The notes beneath the pieces are model-generated. The model ran no database searches, was not told the DNA's origin, and worked only from the letters and a program-made list of their open reading frames with translations. Position numbers and translations under genes: made by a program. Below, in pieces: positions 38,670-50,095 of a stretch of DNA of 64,000 nucleotides (position 1 is its first letter; each line of letters begins with the position of its first letter). The DNA is from Dreissena polymorpha (lineage: Eukaryota; Mollusca; Bivalvia; Myida; Dreissenidae), in NCBI RefSeq assembly GCF_020536995.1, contig NC_068361.1, positions 106,248,314 to 106,312,313 of the forward strand. The letters run 5' to 3'.

Positions 38670-38895
38670 TTAACCCATGTATGCCTAGTGGACTCTCCCA
38701 TCCTTCTAAATTGAATCAATCTATTTCCAAAATTAGGGATGTCTAGTATATTTATTTCTATATTTAGAATATTTCTTACAGAAATTTCTTTAAGCAAACA
38801 TCGCAGACCCTGATGAGACGCCGCATCATGCGGCGTCTCATCTGGGTCTACGCTGTTTGCCAAGGCCTTAATTATAAACGCTAGGCATAAATGGG
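38670..38895. mobile_element. Family B palindromic element
   Basis: Starts TTAACCCATGTATGCCTAG, ends CTAGGCATAAATGGG. Centre identical to the copy at 37178. The right TTAA is not preserved (GGGATTA). Confidence 0.9.
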
Positions 38896-39200
38896 ATTAT
38901 CATCATCGTCCTCTTCCTCTTTTAATTCTTCATAATCATTTGTATCATCATTATACATCATCGTCATCATCATCGTCTTCATTAGCAGTAGACGAGAAAC
39001 CAATTCCTACTACTCGTTTTTCCCTTCCCCCCCCCCCATCCTCGTCATCGTTATCATCATCAGCAGCAGCAGCAGTATCAGCGGCAGTATCAGCAGCAAC
39101 AGCAGCAGCATATCATCATCATCGACATCATCATCGCCGTCGTCGATTTCCTCATAAATTGGTATCATTATCATCATCTAATGATTATCATCATCAGTAA
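38896..39200 (+). repeat. CAT/ATC and GCA trinucleotide-rich region
   Basis: Imperfect ATC/CAT runs with a CAGCAGCAGCAG run near 39060 and a C11 run at 39027-39037. It starts directly after a family B element. Confidence 0.85.
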
Positions 39201-40708
39201 CGTCAACTGCATTTGAAGTGAAGCTGAGTCAACTTTTGCAACATCGCATTTGCTAAGATATTTCCAACATCTTCTCATGGCCATCATTATTTATCAAACT
39301 GTATTACCATCTGCCTCAACAAAATAATATCATAAACAACACCCCGTCATAATCATCGCAATCATACATACGCCCAATCCCTCCTCCGTGTTTTCGTCTG
39401 TCCATCAACGTCGTCCTTCATACCTTCCGTCATCAATCAAATTGAGAATTCCTTACCCATGATTTATCTACTGAAAATCTGCAGCGTTGAAATCTAGCAG
39501 TATCTTGTACACGTGTGCAGTACTACAGCCATATGTCAGACGAACCAGCGGATAATCGCGAATTTCAATCTTCACGGATATATACTCCCGAGCACCTCGC
39601 GATGACAAGAGTTGATAGATTGTCAATCATCGGTATGGTTGGCTAGATTTTTGTTAAAGATAACATATCAGTTTTTTGCCATATTAAATATGCAACGTTT
39701 TATGTATGAACGTTTTACATATTCCTTTAAACGACGGTAAATTGAAGAATCGAAAATCCGCTATCTCATCTGAGATTTTTGGTATTTAAATGACATGCCA
39801 AAACGTATATTAGAGTTGGGTAATATACCCCCTTGTTGGATTTATCGGTATTGAAATTGAAACGTCAGCCATAGGGTCTAATTAGCATGACGAAATGTCG
39901 TTCGGTCTATTGTGCAGTGTTTAAATAGCATATCAATCTTAACCGTCCACGATATTTTCGTTTTCAGACTTTTTAACTTTGTAATAATCAGTTATTCGTC
40001 GTATACGGTTATGGACGTCAAACACGGATCGTGAATCGTGTCCATGCAGTGAAATTAATAAATTCTGGAAAACGAATCACTGAAGCACCGTCACAAACAG
40101 TTTAAATTTTGCGCAAACTGGATTACATCGCCATTTTTCCCTAAAATTTAATTAGTACTTATTCTATATATGCTCACCTGAAAAACGTGTTTGCTCTTAT
40201 CTATTACGGAAAATACAGACATTGCAAATAACCACAAACCAAGCACTGTCTGGACTGTCGTCCGTGCACGTTTACACCTCTGCATATTCAATAAAACGTG
40301 CGTAAAATTCGTTTGATGATACCACGGCTACCACCACAAAAACATTGTAACGATCAAGGATGGAGCTACATCCTAGACACGGCGACAATAACACGGAAAC
40401 CGGAAGTGGTTCGGAAGCCATTATTGAGTCTATACATTGGTAACGAGGCCCAACTTAAATTCAAGCTAACGTCTCCACGAGGCATTAGGCACGGAATTAA
40501 ATACCGTCTGCCCGAAGTGAAATATCGTTTGTAAAGCTCAAACATTTTCTTGCAACTATAAGAAACTGATACTGTGAAAAAATAGGGATAAAGCAATAAA
40601 CCCCAACATCATCATCACCCTTTGGATCCATTTTTAAATTTAAGGTCGATGATTAAATACAAAATATTGATAATTATCTGGGAAAAAAAACAAGAAACCG
40701 TCGGAGGC
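39201..40708. other. Gene-free stretch
   Basis: No recognisable gene. A 78-codon plus-strand frame at 40298-40534 shows no known motif and no splice context. Confidence 0.4.
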
Positions 40709-41216
40709 GGGTGATGCTTCCCAAATGTTTCTTTTTGTCACAATATTGCACTATATATTCAGATAAAAGGAAACGTCTTGAGGGGCATAACTTTGGACAA
40801 AATAATACGATGGATGGTTTAGCAACTTAAAAAATTCAAAGGGCCATAACCCATAAATTAATCATCTAACCAGAACCCACAAATAGCATCTCCTCAAGGT
40901 AGTTAAGCTTACCATAAAGCTTCATTGAATTCCAGTCAGTAGTTGGGGGGACAAGAATTGCACTATAGTATATGTACAGTTAATGGAAAATTTCAAAGGG
41001 TCATAACTCTGTGAAAAATCATCCGACCAGAACCGGCCGATAATATGCACATCTCCTCTTGGTAGTGAAGCTTCCCATAAAGTTTATTGAATTCCGGTCA
41101 TTAATTGCTGAGAAATAGCCCGGACAAAAATTGTGCACTGACGGAAGGACACACGGACAGACGAAGCGGCGACTATATGCCCCCCCCCCCAAAAAAAAAC
41201 ATGGGGGGGAAGCATA
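40709..41216. repeat. Family D-like dispersed repeat
   Basis: It begins 'gggtgatgcttccc' and ends 'gggggggaagcat', inverted. Inside, 'gggccataac' and 'gggtcataactctg' mark two sub-units, each followed by 'cagaac', 'catctcct' and 'cataaag.tt.attgaattcc'. A 'cacggacagacga' run precedes the end, and a C12/A9 tract precedes the closing G run. Confidence 0.75.
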
Positions 41217-44130
41217 AAAAGAATTGCTAAACGTTCAGATGTAATGTCCATCCACAAATGGCGTTTAATTATTTATGTTGTACAGCTATTACGTGTTCGT
41301 ACTTGTTCTGATAGTGTGTTTTTTAATTGCTTCTCAGTGCTGTAATGGAACGTTGGGATGTGTTTAAAGAAAATCAATATGTACTTACTTTGATGTCTTT
41401 TCACTGTATCAGACGACACGATTTCTGACTTAATTAACGCGGGGATTAATTTCTCGAAAAGTACGTTCTGTGCGCGTTTCAATCCTCTGTAGGATGGTTC
41501 TAGAATCAGACTGCGTGGTTATGTTGTTGAAAAAAGTATGTCATGCCATTTTTGGTTGGTTCTGAATATGTACGTTATATACATGTTGTTGTTTTTTGTT
41601 AAAAATCCCTAATACCACTTTACAAACGTACGCACATTAAACCGCGAAAAAAAAGGTAACGTGTTGGTAATGTGTCCAAGAATATTGATTATTAGTTTTG
41701 ATTGTAATTTACTAAATAAAACAAAATATCCCGAGGGTCAACGTTTAAGTTAGTTATAATTATTTTAAATAGTTGAATTTGTTGATTGAGGATTTCTCCT
41801 GGGTGTAGTAAGGATTTAGGATATTCATACTATGCTTTAAGGAAATAATGTTATTGACCATTCATAATAATAATTTACTATTCAAACGCAACAACATGTG
41901 GTTAATTATGGTCGGTCAAGCAGTCGCTAGTTAACAGACCAACGCATATTGCAATTCATTTTTGAAGTGACTGGCCACTATGGGTGTCAACACTTTTGGC
42001 AGTGAATTATACCGCTTTGATGTGAGAACAGGTTGATTTATTGCGAAGTCATCTATTAAACAAGTGTCCTCAGACGAATTGCACAGCTCGGTTACTTGTA
42101 TAGGCTACTCTACACCAGTTTTCATCAAAGTTTTGCCTTTCCAGGTGGTCGAACAGAAAGTCACAAGTTGGTGACAAATATTTTATTGATTGAAAATGCT
42201 TGGCGCGTTACAACATGGTGACGGAGAGGGAATTTGCGACCATGTTGTTTCAAAGGTGCGTCCACTCCGACCACCTAAGTTACGAAACTGATTGTGAAGA
42301 TTTATAGCATTACTCACGCCTGTCAGAACGTATAATCTTTCTCATTACTATCACTTTTTGTGTGTTTCACGTATAAGTAATTTCATTGCAAAGTTAATAT
42401 AAAAAAACAGTTATTATTTAACATACGGTAACATACACGAATTGTAAACGCTAACACATGCCTAACACTGTTAGTAACAGTTACATACTAGTAGATATTA
42501 GCATTTGTTTGGGTTTTTAAAGGTAATACATTACAATTATTATGTTTCTAACCATTCTTAATAAGATATTTAAAAACAGTTGATGAGTTAATACACTGTC
42601 AAATTCTGAAGGGAGAGATGCATTGAGAATGTTGATTTTGAAACACGGACTACTAGTAATTGCTGTTGCATATTCTATGATACATTGATTCGTTCCATCT
42701 CAGATCGATAAATAATGAACACGTGAAGTCCATCAACAAGGTGTCGCCGTAAATAAACGCTTCAGCAGACGACAAATTCGCCTTTTGGCGCGATTCGGTG
42801 TGAGGCGGGACACGTCCTGGGGGCAGGCGATAAATTAGTCCAACACGATTATTAATTACCTTTTTACAGTCAAACCTGTTGAATGTAGCACTTGAGCGCG
42901 AGATGTCAGGTCGGTTAGAAGCGTCTAAACGAGGGTGATGATGAGAACGCTTGACGTTAACATCTTTGGTGTCGTAAAATGAATTGTGTTCAGATTTTAC
43001 GACATCAACAGTTCTTCTTGTTCAGATACTTTTTATGACAGCATCATCAACTTAGGGGCTTCATTTGACACGCTAAATCGACATTACGCGACCCTTCCAA
43101 TAGTGTTTATTTCTTTTTGTTGCATTTATGGATGATAAAAGAATAATGAACTAGCATGACAGGTGTTGATACTGCGGTATGGTTATTTATACTAACCATA
43201 TTATACTGACTCATCTTTCCAAAAGCCCTCATGTTCATAAGTCAATATAAAGAGATTATTCTAAATTTGAATTCATTATCATCGCCTTGCTAATACATCC
43301 AGTTCATCAATCATTGTTGTCCTTTGCATGCGCAATGTTAATTTAAGCTGAACTTTCTTTTACAAAATAAGAATAACACCGCTGGTAGTTGAAGAAAAGG
43401 GGAACAAATAATAAACACATTCGCATTCCTAGTGAATTATTACTTCACATAAAAAGCACCTTACTAAAGCTCTCGTAGGACCATTTGCATTCACAACTGC
43501 GCGTTAATCAATTTACGAAAATGCATTTCATGTAGTCTCAATCCAACGTGCCACCTAGAATCAATGGAGGTGTCGGCCTAAGCTAATTTGTCACTCAAGC
43601 TGAGAAATTTTGCCGCCTTAAATTGCATTTCAGACTTATTTAAGATTTACGTTTCGTAAATTATCTTTGCAAATCGAATTAAACCGCTGTTATTAATCGG
43701 ATACGTTTGAACCTTGCGAGATTGTTGACATTAATTTCCGGGAAAAGCCATACGGGAAGTTGGGGGATTGATTTGAGATTTCATCTTTTTACAACTATTA
43801 GATCCAATTTTCTCTCTGTGAAATCGGGCTTTACGAAATTCGTTCTCCTCGATTGGTTAATCTATTTTAATTAAAAGCATCTCTAAGTAAGCGAGAAAAG
43901 ACGCAAGGTTATGTTACGACTTTCTGGCGAGAAAGTATTGAACAGTTGGGGTCGCATGTGTCGTATGTGTTTTCTTATGTACACGTGTATATGAAAGTTT
44001 CTTCAAACATGGTTCCGGGTAAAAATCAAAGTAAGAATCCGCATTTATAAAACACAATCACCAACAACTGCGTATAACAGTTTAGTCAGTCTGTCCTCTG
44101 GTGCGAGATCTAGAGCCTTTATCCCGTTTT
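41217..44130. other. Gene-free stretch with candidate non-coding elements
   Basis: No exon. 42770-42860 and 43540-43760 have more G+C and mixed-complexity sequence, which may be conserved non-coding DNA. This cannot be judged without a second genome. Confidence 0.4.
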
Positions 44131-45689
44131 TAGCTCACCTGAGCATAAAGTGCTCATGGTGAGCGTTGTGATCGCTTTTTGTCCGTCGTCCGTTGTGCGT
44201 TGTGCGTTGTGCGGCGTCAACATTTGCCTTGTTAACTCTCTAGAGGCCACATTTATTGTCCAATCTTCATGAAATTTGGTCAGAAGATTGGTTTCAATGA
44301 TATCTTGGATGAGTTCGAAAATGGTTACGTTTGCTTGAAAAACATGGCTGCCAAGGGGCGGGGCATTTTTCCTTATATGGCTATAGTAAAACCTTGTTAA
44401 CACTCTAGAGGCCACATTTATTTTCCAATCGTCATGAAACCTGCTCAGAAGATTTGTCCCACTGATATCTTGGATGAGTTCAAAAATGGTAACCTTTGCT
44501 TGAAAAACATGGCTGCCAAGGGGCGGGGCATTTTTCCTTATATGGCTATACTACTTGTTCACACTCTAGAGGCCACATTTATTGTCCAATCTTCATGAAA
44601 CTTGGTCAGAAGATTCATCCCAATAATATCTTGGACGAGTTCGAAAATGATGCCGGTTGGTTTAAAAACATGGCCGCCAGGGGCGGGGCATTTTTCCTTA
44701 TATGGCTATATATAGTAAAACCTTGTTAACACTATAGAGGCCACATTTATTGTCCAATCTTGATGAAATATGGTCAGAAGATTTGTCTTAATGACATCTT
44801 GGATGAGTTCGAAAATGGTTACGTTTGCTTGAAAAACATGGCCGCCAAGGGGCGGGGCATTTTTCCTTATATGGCTATATAAGGCTTAAGTAAAATCTTG
44901 TTAACACTCTAGAGGCCACATTTATAGTCCGATCTTCATGAAACTCGGTCAGAAGATTCATCCCAATAATATCTTGGACGAGTTCAAAAATGATGCCGGT
45001 TGGTTGAAAAACATGGCCACCACGGGGCGGGGCTATTTTCCTTATAAAGCTATATTAAAATCTTGTTAACACTCTAGAGGTCACTTTTATTTTCCGATCA
45101 TCATGAAACTTGGTCAAAAGATTTGTCCCAATGATATCTTGGATAAGTTCAAAAATGGTTTGGTTGCATTAAAAACATGGCCACCACGGGCGGGGCATTT
45201 TTCCTGATATGGCTATATATGGCTATAGTAAAACCTTGTTAACACCCTAGAGGCCACATTTATTGTCCAATCTTAATGAACTTTGGTCAGAAGATTGGTC
45301 TCAATGATATCTTGGATGAGTTCGAAAATAATTATGTTTGCTTGAAAAAGATGGCTTCCAAGGGGCGGGGCATTTTTCGTTATATGGCTATAGTAAAATC
45401 TTGTTAACACTCTAGAGGCCACATTTACTGTTCAATCTTCATGAAACTTGGTCAGAAGATTCATCCCGATAATATCTTGAACGAGTTCAAAAATGATGCC
45501 GGTTGGTTGAAAAACATGGCTGCCAGGGGGCGGGGCATTTTTCCTTATATGGCTTTAGTAAAACCTTGTTAACACTCTAGAGGCCACATTTATTTTCCGA
45601 TCTTCGTGAAACTTGGTCAGAAGATTTGTCCCAATAATATCTTGTTATCTCAGGTAAGCGACTTTGGGCCTTTAAGGCCCTCTTGTTTT
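44131..45689. repeat. Family E tandem array (nine ~165-bp units) with inverted ends
   Basis: The left end is TTTAGCTCACCTGAGC and the right end is 'atctcaggtaagcgact' followed by 'gggcctttaaggccctcttg'. Nine units are counted by the TAGAGG block at 44241, 44406, 44577, 44735, 44910, 45075, 45248, 45413 and 45578, so the period is 158-175 bp. Each unit carries 'catgaaact.ggtcagaaga', 'aatatcttggatgagttc' and 'aaaacatggc.gccaaggggc'. A well-known kind of bivalve dispersed element; open frames in it are incidental. Confidence 0.92.
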
Positions 45690-47988
45690 ATTATTATAAA
45701 ATTTTATCATGCATTCAAGACTTAATCATTTTTCCTTACTGGTCAGTCCTAGCTCTCAACGGAACGTGAAGTTGTCAACCTAAAATCACAACCATACACA
45801 TAATATTTTCACCAGCATTCAGGAAAAGAAAGTGAGACTCAATATCTCTATTCTATAGAGAGATATGATATTACCAAAGCAATCGTTTCGGTGTCGACCT
45901 TTTCTCTGATTCTCTTAAAACGGCAAAATACTAGAGGTAGATGGTCGTTCCGACGGCATAATCCTCCGCAGTATTGATCAGCGACACGCATTCGACGCCT
46001 TCGCTTCCGAGTAGGTCTTAATTGGCTGGGGAGACCCTCGGACATGACAGGAATGCGACAGGGCTTCTGGCTAAGTTTGTTTTCTTCAGAGAAATGGTCT
46101 GCGGTGAACAAAGGTCGCCTCTGTTTGTTGATAGCCTGGAATATATTTTATTGCCCCCGAGTTGGAAATAATTGGCGTGTTTCTTTGTCAGCGTTTTTTG
46201 TCTGTGTGCTCCGCTGTTTTCTGATATTATTGTTCTTTCCCGATTTCTATTCATGTATATGCAAGTCTCAAAACAGGAATAGCTTACGGGGTGATTTCTT
46301 AATTTTAATGTATTGCTTTAATTCTTAGCGTTGAAGAAAGAAAACTTTAATAATTATTATAAATTCAGATGAACTTTTGAAAGCAAAAGTACCCATTATG
46401 CAGACTTAAAGCAGTGATTCAATCACTTAGCAAAGAAATATTTTTGCTTTATTGTTCTCGTGATATATTAAAATTCAGCTATTGATATATATTTTTCTAA
46501 AAGTGTCACCCATTGTACGAATGCAGGTAACGGGTAGGAAACACAACGAAGAAGAGAGGAATTTATAATTTACGGCCTCGCTCCGTTTGTTTGACATGTG
46601 CATAAGCAGTAATCCGGCTCTATTTACCGAAAGATCAACCTATCATCCTCTTAATTCCATGTATTGCCTGTAAACTGATAAAACTAATACGAAATGCCCT
46701 CCAAACCATGTTTCCCGAGCCATTTACTATCGGAACTACATTATACCGGAAGATAAATGTATTAATGCGCGCTGATATGTAGCCGTGTTTTAGACACTTC
46801 GCACTCTTCGAGTGGTCCGCTAATCGGCGCTACTTGTGAATGCATTACCGATGAAGAGGTACCCTGGAATCAACGGTTGTCAAATGAACGTTGGCCTTCG
46901 GGTTACTCGGCAAGAAATGGGATATAGATCGCTCGAAAATAAGACAGTATTATTTTTTATATCGTCGGAACCTACGTTCACTCAAATACGCTATTATTGT
47001 TAGTATAAGGATGAACAATACATTTATACCGCAGGTTTTGAAGATGGTCATGCGCTTTTATACATAAAAGATTCTTAAATTGCAAAAAAGAAAAGGCTAC
47101 ACGTCATTGTTTGCATATATGGTTTACCCTTAAGTGACCGGGCACTATGCATTTGCGGATGTGATTATCATCGATGATGGTCAAACATGTCGCGCTTTGA
47201 CAGCTTTATCCTCTTATTAAATGACAAGAGAAGCATTAAATGCAAATACGGAATATCATACCTTACTACACACGAAGTAAATAGTAAATACAGTATCGTT
47301 AAATTTCCTCTACCGGATGTCCGGTGTTCATAGCATAACTGGACAGAGAGCAAAATTAATGTGGGACACATCTTTGCTTAGCTGCTTAAAAGGCGAACGT
47401 CCGGCCCTTACATGCGAGCTTTTCTTGTCGATGATAACAACAACCGTGGAATCCAATCTATCGATGCTACCACATCTGTTAAAAAATAGGATAGCACATG
47501 CTAGTTATCTGCTGATTACTGATTTTGTGTGCATTTCCACATGTTTTTCAAAAACAATATGCGTTTAAACGTTACTTCCGTGATGCGCGTATTATAATAA
47601 ATAATGCCTAGAGCGAATTCGCTTTGTGGTAAATTATGATTTATTGTGTATGTACTATTTTTTCCGGTGAAAATAATCTTAAAATAGTAGAAAGTAAATG
47701 TTTTAATACATCTTACTAAAGCAGACACATAGATGTTACGTAAAAAAATAAATCTCAATGAAGTCATAAGGTAAATAAACACTTTCATCAACTGAAGGTT
47801 TAATTATTGGAGCCATCCATTTTAATGCAAATTTGTATCCACCCCTGTTATTCCACAAAACGTCAATATGTTAGCAGAATCTAGTTTTCTACTAATCTAT
47901 ATTTCTACGTCGCAATTTGTTGTAGTAAATGGAAACTGATAGTTAGACATATTTCAGACAGGAGAACAATGGTTATTTTTCAGATTAA
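45690..47988. other. Gene-free stretch
   Basis: Short open frames on both strands at 45848-46330 and 47168-47570 overlap each other and show no known motif or splice structure. Confidence 0.4.
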
Positions 47989-47997
47989 CGAGCTTAT

Positions 47998-48219
47998 CCC
48001 ATTTATGCCTAGCGTCTAGAAAAAAGGTCTTGGCAAACAGCGTAGACCCAGATGAGACGCCGCATGATAAGGCGTCTCATCAGGGTCTACGCTGTTAGCT
48101 TAAAGGAATTTCTGTAAGAAATATTCTAAAAATAGAAATAAATATACTAGACTTCCCTTATTTTGGAAATAAATTGATCCAATTTAGAAGGATGGGAGAG
48201 TCCACTAGGCATAAATGGG
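47998..48219. mobile_element. Family B palindromic element with clear flanking direct repeat
   Basis: Body CCCATTTATGCCTAGCGTC to GGCATAAATGGG. Centre 'gatgagacgccgcatgataa' and 'ggcgtctcatcagggtct'. TTAT stands on both sides (47994-47997 and 48220-48223), and a 9-bp direct repeat CGAGCTTAT occurs at 47989-47997 and 48224-48232, so the true end and target length are ambiguous. Confidence 0.92.
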
Positions 48220-48232
48220 TTATCGAGCTTAT

Positions 48233-49625
48233 GAAACTGTGCAGAAACGTTTATTCACTTAAAGACATATGGGTTATTTCACTAGATCTAAGTAAATTAT
48301 TTCGTAAATGTAAGAATACAAACGTTACATTCTGATATTTAGTTCTCTATTATTACCGGTATCTCAAATGCGTGCGTCTTTAATTACTATCTCAAATGCG
48401 TATATTCGTTATTATTATCTCAAATACATGTGTTCATTTTTATTATTATTATTACATCAAATACGTGTAATCGTTATAATCATTTCAAAGATATGAGGTA
48501 CAGCCACATATACACACAGAAACCAGACAATATTCACAATGTACGATACGAACGCTATGATTGATACTCAAAGCGAACGGAGAGAGTGAGGAAATCAAAA
48601 CACAAGAGACCAAGTGATTAATGGTCATATTGCATGCGGCACAGCAGAGGCATCAAGGGCATGTTAGGAATTAATAACCGTCTCCATACAATACATACAT
48701 TTCAAGTGTATTGACTATAGACTGGCGACTGATGGGAGTTTAGTGTTTCTTTGCATCGCATTTTTTTCGCACTTTCGTGCGTCCTATACTTGTTGGTGTT
48801 TGTCTATCCAGCTCAAATTCCATTTGGTATGAAATCTAATTAATTATTCGTATGACATTTTTCCTGTGAAAGCCGAAATGACGTTTCAGCCATACAGACA
48901 ACATAGAACTGTCACAGTGTATTCTAGATAGATTAAACACAATATTGTATGTTTGCGTTACAGCCTACATTAGTTATGCTTGTTCTATGTTTTCAAATTA
49001 TGGGCGGAAGAACGGAACTCTCGAATAATTTTGAAGTATACAACATCCCTGTAACCAGTCTACGCAAAATATATCTTAATTAACACGTGGTGTCATATGG
49101 AATTTAAAAGCAAACCAACGAACCAGGCTCGCTTGATCTTCGTGTCAGATAAAAATATTAATTACCCGCTCAATTAAAATTAAATTTTCTTTCTTCGTTG
49201 ATTAAGATTCGCGAACTATTTCCGTTTACAAATGCATGTGAACGAGCGTGTGTACTTAATTAATCCAACGAAATGCTCAAGTATTTACGTTAATAACTCA
49301 AACATGTGTGCTTCGCAATTTGGAGTCTTGGTTTTGGGCAAAAGATTGAATAACCACCTTTGCAGTATTTAATAACCTACTTAACAATACAACAAGCTGT
49401 CAGTGATATACGTCGATGCCGCGTTTGCAATGGACTGTCAGTAACTGACGGTGTCACCGCAGCCTGTTGCCCGACCAATTCTTCCTGTCGCCCGCAGACT
49501 CATATATACCCATGATACATACAATGTCTTAATAAATGTTTAAATATACATGGTATATTTATTAACTTTATTTCGAATGAATTGAAGGTTTGGAATTGTT
49601 ATGATATATGAATACTATAGTAAAT
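48233..49625. other. Gene-free stretch
   Basis: A small imperfect repeat 'ttattatctcaaat.cg' lies at about 48350-48480. Nothing else recognised. Confidence 0.45.
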
Positions 49626-49831
49626 GTGAGTCACATATTGGTAAAACCGGACTAACTGCAGTCCGCATAGGCTAAGCAAGGACGGTACTTTCCGCATGCA
49701 AATTTTCGTATGAAGGACGTCTCCTTAAAACGAAAATCCAGTCAAGGCGGAAGGTGTCGTCCCTGATAAGCCTGTGTAGATTGACATTGTACGCAAATGC
49801 ATTAAGACCCGTTTTCCAAGAGAGCGGCTCA
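49626..49831. mobile_element. Family A element, degraded
   Basis: It starts GTGAGTCAC and ends GAGAGCGGCTCAT. The left outer arm is shortened, the right outer arm lacks 'ctgtgcggactgcacagg', and the inner arms are 'aaggacggtactttccgc' and 'gcggaaggtgtcgtccctg'. It abuts the next copy at a 2-bp distance. Confidence 0.8.
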
Positions 49832-49833
49832 TT

Positions 49834-50095
49834 TGAGTGATGTTCTGAGAAAACTGGGCATTATGAATGTGCGTAAAATGTCGTCCCAGATTAGCCTGTG
49901 CCTTCCGCACGGGCTAATTAGGGACGACACTTTCCGCTTTTATGGTATTTTCGTTAAAATGAAGTCTCTCCTAAGCACATATCCAATTTAGGCGGAAAGC
50001 TTCGTCCCTGAATAGCCTATGCGGATTGCACAGGCTCATCTGGGACGACACTTTACGCACATGCATTATGCCCAGTTTTCTCAGAACGCGACTCA
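49834..50095. mobile_element. Family A palindromic miniature element
   Basis: 262 bp, ends TGAGTGATGTTCTGAG and CTCAGAACGCGACTCA, with well-preserved arms. It lies head to tail with the degraded copy at 49626-49831. Confidence 0.92.

Noticed and set aside
38940-39200. Ser/His-rich 86-codon frame
   Set aside because: It is a translation of CAT/ATC and GCA trinucleotide runs.
40298-40534. 78-codon plus-strand frame
   Set aside because: No motif, no splice context and no support beyond being open.
44119-44729. 98- and 77-codon frames
   Set aside because: By-products of the family E tandem units.
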